Source: Bifidobacterium samirii | GTDB taxonomy: Bacteria; Actinomycetota; Actinomycetes; Actinomycetales; Bifidobacteriaceae | Reading direction: 5' to 3' | Assembly: GCF_003952945.1 (NCBI RefSeq) | Contig: NZ_QXGK01000006.1 | Location: 55,262 to 119,261, forward strand | Length of the DNA: 64,000 nucleotides | Part shown: positions 16,998 to 26,178 of the stretch, one piece after another | Position numbering within the stretch: position 1 is the first letter of the stretch | How the letters are laid out: each line of letters begins with the position of its first letter | The notes under the pieces: generated by a model | Told to the model about the DNA's origin: nothing | Databases searched by the model: none | The model's input: only the letters and a program-made list of their open reading frames with translations | Made by a program: the position numbers and the translations under genes

Positions 16998-18230
16998 TCA
17001 GCGGGCGTTGTGCACGGCGGTGGCGATGGACACGGCCGGGTCGAGGAACGGGATCAGCGTGGACTGGAACGCGTGGTACAGGTCGGACTTGCCCGGCCAG
17101 ACGGTGCCGATGACGTGGTTGTCCTTGTCGAGCTGGTGGAACCAGGAACCGCCCTCGTGGTCGATGATCTGCTCGTCGACGTACTGGGCGAACGTGGCGT
17201 ACCAGTCGATGTACTCGTCCTTGCCGGTCGCCGCGTACAGCGTGGCGGCGGTGTTGAGGCCTTCGGCGAGCGTCCAGTGCATGCGGTCGGTGACGACCGG
17301 ATGGCCCTCCCAGTCGGTGGTGTAGGCCAGGCCCACGGTGCCGTCGGTGTTCCACGCGTCGGCGACGGCGCGCGCGAACAGCTGTTCGGCGGCCTCGACG
17401 TACGGGGCGGCGCCTTCCAGGTTGGCGAAGGAGCTGAGCGCCCACTGGGTGATCAGGCGCGCCCATTCGATGCCGTGGCCCGGGGTGGCGCCGTACGGCT
17501 TGAACTGGTCGTCCTTCTTGTCGGCGTTGAATTCGAGGTCGATGCCCCAGTCGGAGGTGAAGTGCTCCGGGATGCGCCACTCGTTGCCGCGGGCCCAGCC
17601 GATGACGTGGTCGATGATGCGGCCGGCGCGCACGCGGTAGCGGTTGTCGCCGGTGGCATCGGCCACGGCGAGGAACGCCTCGACGGTGTGCATGTTGGCG
17701 TTCAGGCCGCGGTACGGGTCGAGCTCGGTGAACTCGGTGTTCCACGTGTCGACGGCCAGTCCGGTCTCCTCGTCCCAGAAGCGCTGGTCGAACGTGGCGA
17801 GCGCCTCGTCGAGGAGGGCCTTGGCGCCGGGGCGGCCGGCGAGGAGCGCGGAGGAGGCGGCGAGGATGACGAAGGCGTGGGTGTAGCAGATCTTGCCGGG
17901 TTCGGGGGTGCCGTCCTCGTTGACCTGCGGGTGCCAGCCGCCGTTGGCGTCGTCGTGGAGGATGCCGGTGAGGCCCTTGAGGGCGGCGTCGGCGAGTTCG
18001 CCGGCGTGCGGGTAGCCGAGCATCGCGCCGATGGAGTAGACGTGCGCCATGCGGCAGGTGATCCAGGTCTGCACGCCCTGGGCCGGGTCGAGCGTGCCGT
18101 CGTCGTTGAGCCAGCCGGAGCCGCCGTTCGCGGCCGGGAATCCGGTGCCGAACCTGAGCAGTTCGTAGGACTCGGAGGCCATGAAGATGCGGTTGGCTTC
18201 GGTGCCGAGCAGGTAGCGGGGATTGGTCAT
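16998..18230 (-). CDS. AGE-family sugar isomerase, probable D-mannose isomerase
   Basis: This 410-residue protein belongs to the N-acylglucosamine 2-epimerase (AGE/YihS) superfamily, an (alpha/alpha)6 barrel. It is recognised by MHTVEAFLAVADATGD, HFTSDW, PGHGIEWARLITQW and the His-rich active-site segments. There is no signal peptide. Its start follows AAGGAAGGAAACACC. In bifidobacterial N-glycan loci such enzymes convert free mannose to fructose, which the nearby fructokinase then phosphorylates. It is the second gene of an operon behind GH125, with a 66-bp gap. True GlcNAc 2-epimerase activity is less likely, because GlcNAc has its own complete route in this window. Confidence 0.85.
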   Translation of the reverse strand: MTNPRYLLGTEANRIFMASESYELLRFGTGFPAANGGSGWLNDDGTLDPAQGVQTWITCRMAHVYSIGAMLGYPHAGELADAALKGLTGILHDDANGGWHPQVNEDGTPEPGKICYTHAFVILAASSALLAGRPGAKALLDEALATFDQRFWDEETGLAVDTWNTEFTELDPYRGLNANMHTVEAFLAVADATGDNRYRVRAGRIIDHVIGWARGNEWRIPEHFTSDWGIDLEFNADKKDDQFKPYGATPGHGIEWARLITQWALSSFANLEGAAPYVEAAEQLFARAVADAWNTDGTVGLAYTTDWEGHPVVTDRMHWTLAEGLNTAATLYAATGKDEYIDWYATFAQYVDEQIIDHEGGSWFHQLDKDNHVIGTVWPGKSDLYHAFQSTLIPFLDPAVSIATAVHNAR

Positions 18231-18296
18231 TGGTGTTTCCTTCCTTGGATGGTGTTGGACAGTGCGGAAAGTGCGGGTCGAGGGGGGAGGGGTGGT

Positions 18297-19598
18297 TCAG
18301 CGCTTGACGCGGATGTCGAAGTAGTCCATGACGAGTTCGCAGAACATCATGTTGGACCAGCTGAACCATTCGCGCGTGTACTTGGTGGGGTCGTCCACGT
18401 CGATGCCCTCGTGCATGAGGTTGGTGCCGGCGTCGGTGGCGACGAGGCGGTCGAGGATGTGCGCCTTGTAGTCGCGGTCGTCGCTGGTCATCGCCTCGAT
18501 GGCGAGCGCGATGGGCCACACGTAGCGCGGCGGGGTGTGCGGCGAGCCGATGCCCTTGAGCTGGGTGCCCTCGTAGTAGTAGGGGTTCTCGTCGCTCAGG
18601 AGGGTGTGGCGGGTGGCCAGGTAGACGGGGTCGTCGGGCGCGCAGTAGCCCAGGTAGGGGGCGGCCATGAGGCTGGGGACGTTGCTGTCGTCCATGATGT
18701 TGTGGTGGCCCAGACCGTCGGTCTCGTACGCCCAGATGGTGTCGCCGTCGCGGTTGACGGTCGTGGCGTGGTCGTCGATGCCCTTGCGGATGGCGGCGGC
18801 GAGCGTGCGGGCTCGGACGGCGATGTCGGCGTCGTCGAGGATGTCGCCGTCGAAGATGCGTGCGACGTAGTCCATGGCGACTGCGGCGAACATGTTGGAC
18901 GGGACGAGGTAGTGGTAGGTGCATGCGTCGTCGCTGGGGCGGAAGCCGGACCAGGTCATGCCGGTGACGGCGACGGGGGTGCCGCGGCCGTCACGTTCGA
19001 GCGACTCGGTGGGGATGTCGCAGTCGCGCACGAAGAAGTAGGAGGAGCGGTGCTCGTGGTCCTGCTCGGTCTCGAACACGTCGAGGATGCGGCGAACGCC
19101 GGCGGTGAATTCGTCGTCGAAGTGGTCGGTGCGGCCGGTGTTGGCGTGCAGCAGCCAGGCGAGCTGGATGGGGTAGCACAGGGAGTCCACCTCGTACTTG
19201 CGCTCCCACAGCCAGGGGCTGGAGAAGTCGGACTGGTCGTCCGGATCCCAGGTGGCGCCGGAGGGGGTCTCGTTGAACGCGTTGGCGTACGGGTCGATGT
19301 TGATGTAGCGGAACTGCATGCGCACGAGTCCGGCGATCATGTCGGCCAGGTCGTCGTCCTCGGCGGCGATGGTCAGATAGGGGCGCAGCTGGGCGGTGGA
19401 GTCGCGCAGCCACATCGCGGGGATGTCGCCGGTGAGCAGGAACGTGGTGCCGTCGTCGTGGCGTTCGACGGTGGTGGTGAGCGTGTTGGCGAAGCATGCG
19501 TTGAAGTTGCGGGCCCAGTCGGCGTGCTCCTCGCCGCACAGGTCGGTGATGCGGCGCATGAAGGCGGCCACGGAGGCGGGTACTTCGGTGTATGCCAT
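18297..19598 (-). CDS. Exo-alpha-1,6-mannosidase, GH125
   Basis: This 433-residue cytoplasmic enzyme shows the GH125 signatures: GDIPAMWLRDSTAQ (about 55-69), YEVDSLCYPIQLAW (about 135), a DDSNVPSLMAAPYLGY segment and REWFSWSNMMFCEL near the end. The family removes alpha-1,6-linked mannose from N-glycan fragments by inversion. The start is set by an AGGATATCC site. Its promoter region carries both a LacI operator (19646-19659) and a TTAAC-N3-GTTAA site (19618-19630), so it is probably under two regulators. The isomerase that receives the released mannose is the next gene. Confidence 0.93.
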   Translation of the reverse strand: MAYTEVPASVAAFMRRITDLCGEEHADWARNFNACFANTLTTTVERHDDGTTFLLTGDIPAMWLRDSTAQLRPYLTIAAEDDDLADMIAGLVRMQFRYINIDPYANAFNETPSGATWDPDDQSDFSSPWLWERKYEVDSLCYPIQLAWLLHANTGRTDHFDDEFTAGVRRILDVFETEQDHEHRSSYFFVRDCDIPTESLERDGRGTPVAVTGMTWSGFRPSDDACTYHYLVPSNMFAAVAMDYVARIFDGDILDDADIAVRARTLAAAIRKGIDDHATTVNRDGDTIWAYETDGLGHHNIMDDSNVPSLMAAPYLGYCAPDDPVYLATRHTLLSDENPYYYEGTQLKGIGSPHTPPRYVWPIALAIEAMTSDDRDYKAHILDRLVATDAGTNLMHEGIDVDDPTKYTREWFSWSNMMFCELVMDYFDIRVKR

Positions 19599-19617
19599 GG
19601 ATATCCTAACTTCGTTG

Positions 19618-19630
19618 TTAACGTGGTTAA
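19618..19630. promoter_or_regulatory. ROK-type operator candidate TTAAC-N3-GTTAA
   Basis: TTAACGTGGTTAA, 20 bp upstream of the GH125 start. The same half-sites and 3-bp spacing occur at 21937-21949 before the ROK regulator gene, which points to that protein as the binder. Confidence 0.6.
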
Positions 19631-19645
19631 TTCGTAAGGTCCATT

Positions 19646-19659
19646 CTAAAGCGGTTTAG
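19646..19659. promoter_or_regulatory. LacI-family operator, copy 4
   Basis: CTAAAGCGGTTTAG, one base from the perfect palindrome, about 48 bp upstream of the GH125 start. It ties the GH125-isomerase operon to the LacI regulator at 14309. Confidence 0.7.
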
Positions 19660-19683
19660 TTCGTGACACGCGCACGAATGCGA

Positions 19684-19715
19684 AAAGGCCCCCCGCGTCG
19701 TCGCGGAGGGCCTTT
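19684..19715 (-). terminator. Terminator of the ROK-fructokinase operon
   Basis: AAAGGCC...CCCGCG pairs with CGCGG...GGGCCTTT across 19684-19715, just past the fructokinase stop on the minus strand. Confidence 0.75.
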
Positions 19716-19724
19716 CCGTCAGGC

Positions 19725-20621
19725 TCACTCGCCGGCTTCGGCGAGGTAGTCCGGCATGGTGTCCGGGTAGGTCGGCCACGCGCCGGCCTGGGTGCACACG
19801 AACGCGGCGGTGTTCACGGCGGCGCGGTGGGCCTCGGCCAGCGTGGCGCCGGTGAGGATCTTGCCGGTGAACGTGCCGGAGAAGGAGTCGCCGGCACCGA
19901 CGGTGTCGTTGACCTCGACGTGCGGGGTGGCCAGCGTGGAGGCCTCGCCGGTCTTGGAGATGATCGTCGAGAAGGTCGAGCCGCCGGTCAGGATGATGTA
20001 GTCCAGGCCGAACTCGTTGACGAACCAGCGGCAGGCCTCGTCGTCGGAGGTGCCGCGGATGTCGAACATGTCGCGCAGGAGCAGCAGCTCGGCGTCGTTG
20101 ATCTTGAACACGGTGGCGTAGCCCAGCAGCTCCTCGATGAGCTCCTTGGAGTAGTGGTCGCCGCGCAGGTTGATGTCGAAGAAGCGCATCGTGCTCGGCT
20201 TGGTGTACTTGAGCAGCTCGATGATGGTGTCATGCGACTCCGGGGAGCGCAGACCCAGGGTGCCGAAGCACACGGCGTCGGCCTGCTCGGCCACCTCGAT
20301 CAGCTGGCGGGTCAGCAGGATATGGTCCCAGGCGACGCCCTTGACGATGGTGTACTCCGGGATGCCGTTCTTCAGGGCGACCTCGACGGTGCTGGTCGGC
20401 CACGCGTTGCGCTGCACGATGGTGTGCACGCCGGCCTTCTCGGCCTCGACGAGCAGCTCGTCGCCGAGCTCGTCCTCGCCGACCGCGCTGATGGACCAGC
20501 CTTCGGTGCCGTTCATCATCGCGTGGTACGCGAAGTTGACGGGGGCGCCGCCGGCGCGCTTGCCGGTGGGGAGCATGTCCCACAGGAGCTCGCCGAGGGA
20601 GAGAACGATGGGCTTGGCCAT
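19725..20621 (-). CDS. Fructokinase, PfkB/ribokinase family
   Basis: The start at 20621 follows GAAAGGAACCCATC, giving 298 residues. PfkB-family hallmarks are the GGAPVNFAYH segment near residue 23 and the catalytic signature NDTVGAGDSFSGTF near 245. The opening ALGELLWD-like stretch (VLSLGELLWDMLPTGKRAGG) matches bacterial fructokinases. It would phosphorylate fructose, here made from mannose by the AGE isomerase, giving fructose-6-P for the bifid shunt. It lies 65 bp downstream of the ROK regulator gene on the same strand and likely shares its transcript. Substrate is assigned from family resemblance and context. Confidence 0.88.
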   Translation of the reverse strand: MAKPIVLSLGELLWDMLPTGKRAGGAPVNFAYHAMMNGTEGWSISAVGEDELGDELLVEAEKAGVHTIVQRNAWPTSTVEVALKNGIPEYTIVKGVAWDHILLTRQLIEVAEQADAVCFGTLGLRSPESHDTIIELLKYTKPSTMRFFDINLRGDHYSKELIEELLGYATVFKINDAELLLLRDMFDIRGTSDDEACRWFVNEFGLDYIILTGGSTFSTIISKTGEASTLATPHVEVNDTVGAGDSFSGTFTGKILTGATLAEAHRAAVNTAAFVCTQAGAWPTYPDTMPDYLAEAGE

Positions 20622-20686
20622 GATGGGTTCCTTTCTTCTGATGGTTGGTGGCGTCATGATGGTGGTGCCGTGGTTGCCGGCGGCGC

Positions 20687-21889
20687 CTACACGTCGCCGA
20701 AGAACACCGAGGGGTGTTCCAAAAACTGGGTGATGGCCACCGCCGCCGCGCCGGTGACGGCCGCGTCGGTGGGCAGGGGGGACAGGGTGATGTCGGTGGC
20801 GCGCGCGATGTCGTCGATCGCGCGTTCGGCGACGACCTCGCGGATCGCGTCGAGCAGCGGTGCGCCGGCTCGGGCGACGATGTCGCCGATGACGATGCGC
20901 CGCGGGTTGAACGCGTTGAGGATCGTCACGCATCCGTAGCCGGCGTAGCGTCCGACGCGGTGGACGAGCGCGCATGCGGCCTCGTCGCCGTCCGCGGCCG
21001 CGTCGAACAGCCGCTGGCACGCCTGGGCGTGGGTGAGCCCGTCGACGTCGCCGACGACGCCGGTGCGGCGCAGCTCGTCGTGGATGGCGACGGCCGAGCA
21101 GTAGCGTTCGAGGCAGCCGACGTTGCCGCAGTCGCACGGGACGCCCTCGACGTCGATGCTGACGTGGCCGATCTCGGTGGCGGCGCCCTGCGCGCCGTTG
21201 ACGAGGCGGCCGTCGTCGATGACGCCCAGCCCCACGCCTTCGCCGATCAGATAGTAGGCGAGGTGCTCGCAGGTGCCGGCGGGGTCGAACAGGTAGTGGG
21301 CGAGGGCGCCGGCGCGGGCGTCCTGCTCGATGAAGACGGGGACGGGGAAGGCGCCGGCGAACTCGTCGGTGAAGTTGACGGTGCGCCAGCCGGCCATCGA
21401 GGAGACGACGGCGGTGCGGCCCTCGTCGCGCAGGTACGGGCCGGGCACGGCGACGCCCACGGCGACGACCGCGTCGTCGGCGGCGATGAGGCGGTTGACC
21501 CGGTCGCGGATCTCGTCGAGCGTGGCGGGGATCGAATCCTCGCTGACGGGCGGCAGGTCCTCGAGGCACACGCGCCGGCCGGCCAGGTCGAACAGGCCGA
21601 TCTCGATGAGGCTGCGGGCGAACTTGACGCCGATGACGTGGAAGAGCGAGGTGTCGAGCTTGAGGCCGATGGACCGACGGTTCTTGATGCCGTCCAGGTC
21701 GCCGGTCTCGCAGATGGCGCCGGCGTCGATGAGGCGTGCGGTGATCTTGGTGATGGCGGCGGGGGTCAGGCCGAGCGCCTTGGCGATCTGGGCCCTGGAG
21801 CTGATGCCGTTATGATAGAGGTGTTGGAGGATGCGCGCCCGGTTGGCTTCCGAGACGGAGGCCTGCGATGCCTGCGTGGTCGCGTTCAT
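20687..21889 (-). CDS. ROK-family transcriptional regulator (NagC/XylR type)
   Basis: The start at 21889 follows GAGGAGGTGCACCCC and gives 400 residues. The N-terminal winged helix is at about 10-65 (RARILQHLYHNGISSRAQIAK; LGLTPAAITKI). The ROK sugar-binding domain follows, with the zinc motif CDCGNVGCLE near 235-245 and EIGHVSID. The kinase-type ATP site (DVGGTK) is absent, as expected for a regulator. It is transcribed ahead of the fructokinase. A TTAAC-N3-GTTAA palindrome 48 bp upstream and another before GH125 suggest autoregulation and control of mannose metabolism. The effector is unknown; mannose, fructose or GlcNAc are candidates. Confidence 0.88.
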   Translation of the reverse strand: MNATTQASQASVSEANRARILQHLYHNGISSRAQIAKALGLTPAAITKITARLIDAGAICETGDLDGIKNRRSIGLKLDTSLFHVIGVKFARSLIEIGLFDLAGRRVCLEDLPPVSEDSIPATLDEIRDRVNRLIAADDAVVAVGVAVPGPYLRDEGRTAVVSSMAGWRTVNFTDEFAGAFPVPVFIEQDARAGALAHYLFDPAGTCEHLAYYLIGEGVGLGVIDDGRLVNGAQGAATEIGHVSIDVEGVPCDCGNVGCLERYCSAVAIHDELRRTGVVGDVDGLTHAQACQRLFDAAADGDEAACALVHRVGRYAGYGCVTILNAFNPRRIVIGDIVARAGAPLLDAIREVVAERAIDDIARATDITLSPLPTDAAVTGAAAVAITQFLEHPSVFFGDV

Positions 21890-21936
21890 GGGGTGCACCT
21901 CCTCGTGTCGTCCTCGTGTGTAAGACGGTTTATATA

Positions 21937-21949
21937 TTAACTCAGTTAA
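21937..21949. promoter_or_regulatory. ROK-type operator candidate TTAAC-N3-GTTAA
   Basis: TTAACTCAGTTAA upstream of the ROK regulator, next to an AT-rich stretch (TTTATATATTAA) that could hold the -10 box. It matches the GH125 upstream site. Confidence 0.6.
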
Positions 21950-22098
21950 TTCAAAAGGCAAATTCGGTGTGTCGTACCGGGCGATGATACGGTGGGCACG
22001 TCCGAGGCCCGCGCCGCATCCGGCACGAGGGCGACGGTCCGGGATCCGGGTCCCGGGCGATTTCCGAAGTACGACTCAATGATGAGGAAGGTGACACG

Positions 22099-22830
22099 AT
22101 GACGATTGAAATCGCGGTGCAGGACGTCGACGGCGCGCGCATCGCCCTTGAGGAGGGCGCCGACCGCGTCGAGCTGTGCATGGCCTTGGGCGCCACCGGC
22201 GGACTCACCCCCAGCTTCGGACTGATCCAGTCATGCGCCCACGTGGGGCTGCCGCAGGGCGTGCAGGCGCTCATCCGCTCGCGCGCCGGATCCTTCGTGT
22301 TCGACGAGGGCGAGAAGCACGTGCAGGCCGTCGACGTGCGCTTCGCCATCCTCGCCGGCGCCAGCGGCGTCGTCGTCGGCGGCCTAGCCTCCGACGGCGG
22401 CATCGACCTCGACTTCGCCCGGCGGCTGGCCGAGGCCGCGCGTGAGGAGGGGGAGCGGTGCAACCGGCGCGTGCAGCTGACCTTCCACCGTGCCTTCGAC
22501 ATGGTGCCCGACCAGTTCGCCGCCCTCGACGCGCTCATCGACCTCGGCTACGACCGCGTGCTCACCTCCGGCGGCGCCCCGAACGCCGGCGAGGGCGCCT
22601 GGCGGCTGCGTGAGCTCGTCGGCCACGCCGCGGGCCGCATCCAGATCCAAGCCGGCGGCGGCGTCACCCTCGACAACATCGGCGACGTGCGCGCCACCGG
22701 CGTCGATGCGGTCCACCTGTCCGCCAAGCGGCTCGTCGCGTCGGCCGGCGGGCCGGGCGGCGGCGGGGACACGCCGATCGAACGCACCGACCGCGACTTC
22801 GTGCGCGCGGCCGTCGCCGCCATGCGCTGA
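22099..22830 (+). CDS. cutC: CutC family TIM-barrel protein
   Basis: This 243-residue soluble protein is a CutC homologue: EEGADRVELCMALGATGGLT near the start, PSFGLIQ, TFHRAFDM near 130 and LTSGGAP near 155. The start follows GAGGAAGGTGACACG. CutC was linked to copper tolerance in E. coli, but its biochemical role is unsettled and its copper-binding role is disputed. Here it lies between two sugar regulons and just upstream of nagB, with no copper genes nearby, so a role in sugar metabolism or repair is possible. It has an unusual Gly-rich insert near residues 215-222. A TTTATGCATATA element separates it from nagB, so nagB has its own promoter. Confidence 0.85.
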   Translation: MTIEIAVQDVDGARIALEEGADRVELCMALGATGGLTPSFGLIQSCAHVGLPQGVQALIRSRAGSFVFDEGEKHVQAVDVRFAILAGASGVVVGGLASDGGIDLDFARRLAEAAREEGERCNRRVQLTFHRAFDMVPDQFAALDALIDLGYDRVLTSGGAPNAGEGAWRLRELVGHAAGRIQIQAGGGVTLDNIGDVRATGVDAVHLSAKRLVASAGGPGGGGDTPIERTDRDFVRAAVAAMR

Positions 22831-22887
22831 CGACCGCGGCGCGACGGCGCGGGGGCGGACGCGGCGTGTCCCGCCCCGCGCTTGTCT

Positions 22888-22899
22888 TTTATGCATATA
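22888..22899. promoter_or_regulatory. Candidate NagR operator upstream of nagB
   Basis: TTTATGCATATA with an internal TATGCATA palindrome, 81 bp before nagB. The identical 12-mer occurs at 26129-26140 before nagA. Confidence 0.6.
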
Positions 22900-22979
22900 T
22901 ACTTTACAAATAGTGGGGTCAACGAACGACCCGCCCATCCCCATACCAATGCCATCCCACCCAACGAAAGGGGACCATC

Positions 22980-23792
22980 ATGGCCGAAATCATCATCGTC
23001 GACAACGAGGCCGAAGCCGGCAAGCTGTACGCCGACTGTGTGGCCGACCTCATCCGCACCAAGCCCGACGCCGTCCTGGGCCTGGCCACCGGATCCAGCC
23101 CGCTCGCCGCCTACAAGGCGCTCGCCGCCAAGGTCGAGGCCGAGGGCATCGACGTGTCGCACGTGCGCGGCTTCGCGCTCGACGAGTACCTGGGCCTGCC
23201 GCTGGAGCACCCGGAGTCCTACCACAGCACCATCCACCGCACCGTCGTCGAACCGCTGGGCCTGAACCCCGAGCTCGTCCACGTGCCCGGCGACGTGCTC
23301 GACGGCGCGCCGATCGAAGACGGCGACAAGGTCGCCCACGCCGGCGAGGCGTACGACGCGGCCATCGAGGCCGCCGGCGGCATCGACGTGCAGATCCTCG
23401 GCATCGGCGCCGACGGCCACATCGGCTTCAACGAGCCGGGCTCCTCGCTCGCCTCCGGCACCCGCGTCAAGACGCTCGTCCAGCAGACCCGCGTCGACAA
23501 CGCCCGCTTCTTCGACGACGACATCGACCAGGTCCCCACCCACTGCATCACCCAGGGCGTCGGCACGATCCTCAAGGCCCGTCATCTGGTGCTGCTCGCC
23601 TTCGGCGAGAACAAGGCCGAGGCCATCGCCCAGACCGTCGAGGGCGGCATCTCCGCCTTCTGCCCGGCCTCCGCGCTGCAGCTGCACCCGCACGCCACGA
23701 TCATCGTCGACGAGGCCGCCGCCTCCCAGCTGCGCCACAAGGACTACTACCGCTACGCGTTCGCCCACAAGCCGGCCTGGCAGGGCATCTGA
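22980..23792 (+). CDS. nagB: Glucosamine-6-phosphate deaminase
   Basis: This 270-residue enzyme converts glucosamine-6-P to fructose-6-P and ammonia. NagB signatures are clear: GLATGSSPLAAYKAL (about 35-50), FALDEYLGL with the catalytic Asp, and GADGHIGFNEPGSSL with the ring-opening His (about 140-155). Length is normal. It starts behind CGAAAGGGGACCATC and is followed after 31 bp by the ROK sugar kinase, probably in one transcript. Control by the ROK repressor at 24862 is inferred from the shared upstream element. Confidence 0.95.
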   Translation: MAEIIIVDNEAEAGKLYADCVADLIRTKPDAVLGLATGSSPLAAYKALAAKVEAEGIDVSHVRGFALDEYLGLPLEHPESYHSTIHRTVVEPLGLNPELVHVPGDVLDGAPIEDGDKVAHAGEAYDAAIEAAGGIDVQILGIGADGHIGFNEPGSSLASGTRVKTLVQQTRVDNARFFDDDIDQVPTHCITQGVGTILKARHLVLLAFGENKAEAIAQTVEGGISAFCPASALQLHPHATIIVDEAAASQLRHKDYYRYAFAHKPAWQGI

Positions 23793-23823
23793 CGGACCGC
23801 GCAGGGAAGGGCAGGAGAGCGTC

Positions 23824-24738
<915 letters not shown>

Positions 24739-24782
24739 CGCATCCGTTCCGGCGGCGCCGCCGGAACGGACCCGCGAACGTG

Positions 24783-24822
24783 AAAGGCGGCGGATCCCCC
24801 GCAAGGGGAGTCCGCCGCCTTT
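24783..24822. terminator. Bidirectional terminator between kinase and ROK repressor
   Basis: AAAGGCGGCGGA at 24783-24794 pairs with TCCGCCGCCTTT at 24811-24822, with an inner CCCC/GGGG pairing. T-rich and A-rich flanks serve both strands. A second GC palindrome (CCGTTCCGGCGGC and complement) lies at 24744-24771. Confidence 0.8.
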
Positions 24823-24861
24823 CGTCATGCGGGCCGTGTCCGGACGGCCCGCCGGGGCCGG

Positions 24862-25995
24862 CTACTGCAGGCTGAAGTACTCGCGCAGCACCGCGATGGC
24901 GGCGCCGTGCAGCGTCACGTCGGCGCCGCACTGGCAGCGGCGGATCGTCGTGACGGCGTGGAACTGCGACGCGGTGGCCCGGTTGAGGCGTTCCTGCGCC
25001 GCCTCCAGCAGCGTGTTGTTGACGATGTCCGGCGGACCGTAGACGCAGATGTCCGCCATGTCGGTCAGGCCCACCGGCATGGCGAGCGCGGAGGCCAGAT
25101 ACGTGCCGGCCTTGCGCAGTATGTCGCGCCGTCCCTCGCGGTCCTCGTCGGCCATGCGCGTGCGCAGCGCGGGCGCGGAGATCAGCATCTCCATGCAGCC
25201 GCGCTTGCCGCACGGGCACTGCGGGCCGCTGTCCGGGTCGATCGAGATGTGGCCGATCTCGCCGCCCGCGTTGCCCACGCCGTGCACCGGCGCGTCGTCG
25301 ATGAGGAGCGCCGCGCCGACGCCCTGGTCGACCTTGACGAACAGCAGGTCGGGGCCGGCCTGGCCGAAGTAGCGTTCGGTGAGCATCGAGCTGGTCACGT
25401 CGTTCGAGACGGTCACGGGGATGCCGAAGCGGCTCTCGATGACGGATTTCAGATCGACGTCGCGCCATCCCAGCTGGGTGGACACGCGCACGACGCCGTT
25501 CTCCACGACGCCCGGGCAGGAGACGCCGATGCCGATGACGGTCGCGTCGGTCGCGTCGATGTCGGTGCGCAGCTGGTCCACCAGCTGCACGATCACGTCG
25601 ATGCCGATCTCGGATTCGGGGTCGAGGGCGACCTCCATGCGCTGGCGGGGCGTGCCCAGCAGGTCGGTCATGGCCCCCTGGAGCAGATACTGCTGCGACA
25701 GGTCGAGGCTGATGATGTGCAGACGGGTGGTGTCGATGCTCAGCAGCGTGCCGCGCTTGCCCTTGCCGGTGCCGGTCTCGTACCCGTTCTCGCGGATGAT
25801 GCCCTCGTCGAGCATGTCGTTGACCACGTCGGAGACCGCCACCCGGGACAGTCCTGTCAGACGGCCCAGATCGGCGCGGGAGTATTGGCTGGAGGGGAAC
25901 AGCAGATTGAAGATCAGTGAACGGTTGTTCCTGCGTACGTCGGCCGGACTTGCCTTGGCCTTGCCGGCGATACGCTTGAGTGCATGTTCGGTCAT
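24862..25995 (-). CDS. nagR: ROK-family repressor, probable NagR
   Basis: The start at 25995 follows CGGAAAGGCAGAC, giving 377 residues. An N-terminal winged helix (about 20-75: NRSLIFNLLF, SRADLGRLTGLSRVAVSDVV) is joined to a ROK domain with NAGGEIGHISID and the zinc motif CPCGKRGCMEM. It stands between the nagB-kinase operon and nagA. Bifidobacterial NagR is a ROK repressor of amino-sugar and host-glycan genes, induced by GlcNAc-related metabolites; this protein fits that group by context. Shared TTTATGCATATA elements before nagB and nagA are its likely targets. Confidence 0.85.
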   Translation of the reverse strand: MTEHALKRIAGKAKASPADVRRNNRSLIFNLLFPSSQYSRADLGRLTGLSRVAVSDVVNDMLDEGIIRENGYETGTGKGKRGTLLSIDTTRLHIISLDLSQQYLLQGAMTDLLGTPRQRMEVALDPESEIGIDVIVQLVDQLRTDIDATDATVIGIGVSCPGVVENGVVRVSTQLGWRDVDLKSVIESRFGIPVTVSNDVTSSMLTERYFGQAGPDLLFVKVDQGVGAALLIDDAPVHGVGNAGGEIGHISIDPDSGPQCPCGKRGCMEMLISAPALRTRMADEDREGRRDILRKAGTYLASALAMPVGLTDMADICVYGPPDIVNNTLLEAAQERLNRATASQFHAVTTIRRCQCGADVTLHGAAIAVLREYFSLQ

Positions 25996-26128
25996 GTCTG
26001 CCTTTCCGTTCGGTCTGGGCCGCACTTACGGCGGTCCGACGGATTGGGAGCTGGGGGGAAGTCAAGCTCATTGTACAGGGGCGTATGCAGCCGAAGCAGT
26101 GAAAACACTGGAAGAATGAGATGCAGCA

Positions 26129-26140
26129 TTTATGCATATA
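26129..26140. promoter_or_regulatory. Candidate NagR operator upstream of nagA
   Basis: TTTATGCATATA, identical to the element before nagB, followed by an AT-rich stretch and 39 bp from the nagA start. It lies in the divergent nagR-nagA region, so it could also serve nagR. Confidence 0.6.
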
Positions 26141-26178
26141 ATATTAACAAAAACCCGCGACGCAGTAAAGGAGCTGAC

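Noticed and set aside
16822-18924. Long open frames opposite the isomerase and GH125 genes
   Set aside because: Arg/His/Pro-rich translations typical of frames opposite or offset to GC-rich genes; no protein-like composition or ribosome sites. The same applies to many long antisense frames across the window.
24862-25995. Second sugar kinase
   Set aside because: It is a ROK protein but has an N-terminal winged helix and no DVGGTK phosphate-binding loop, so it is a regulator.
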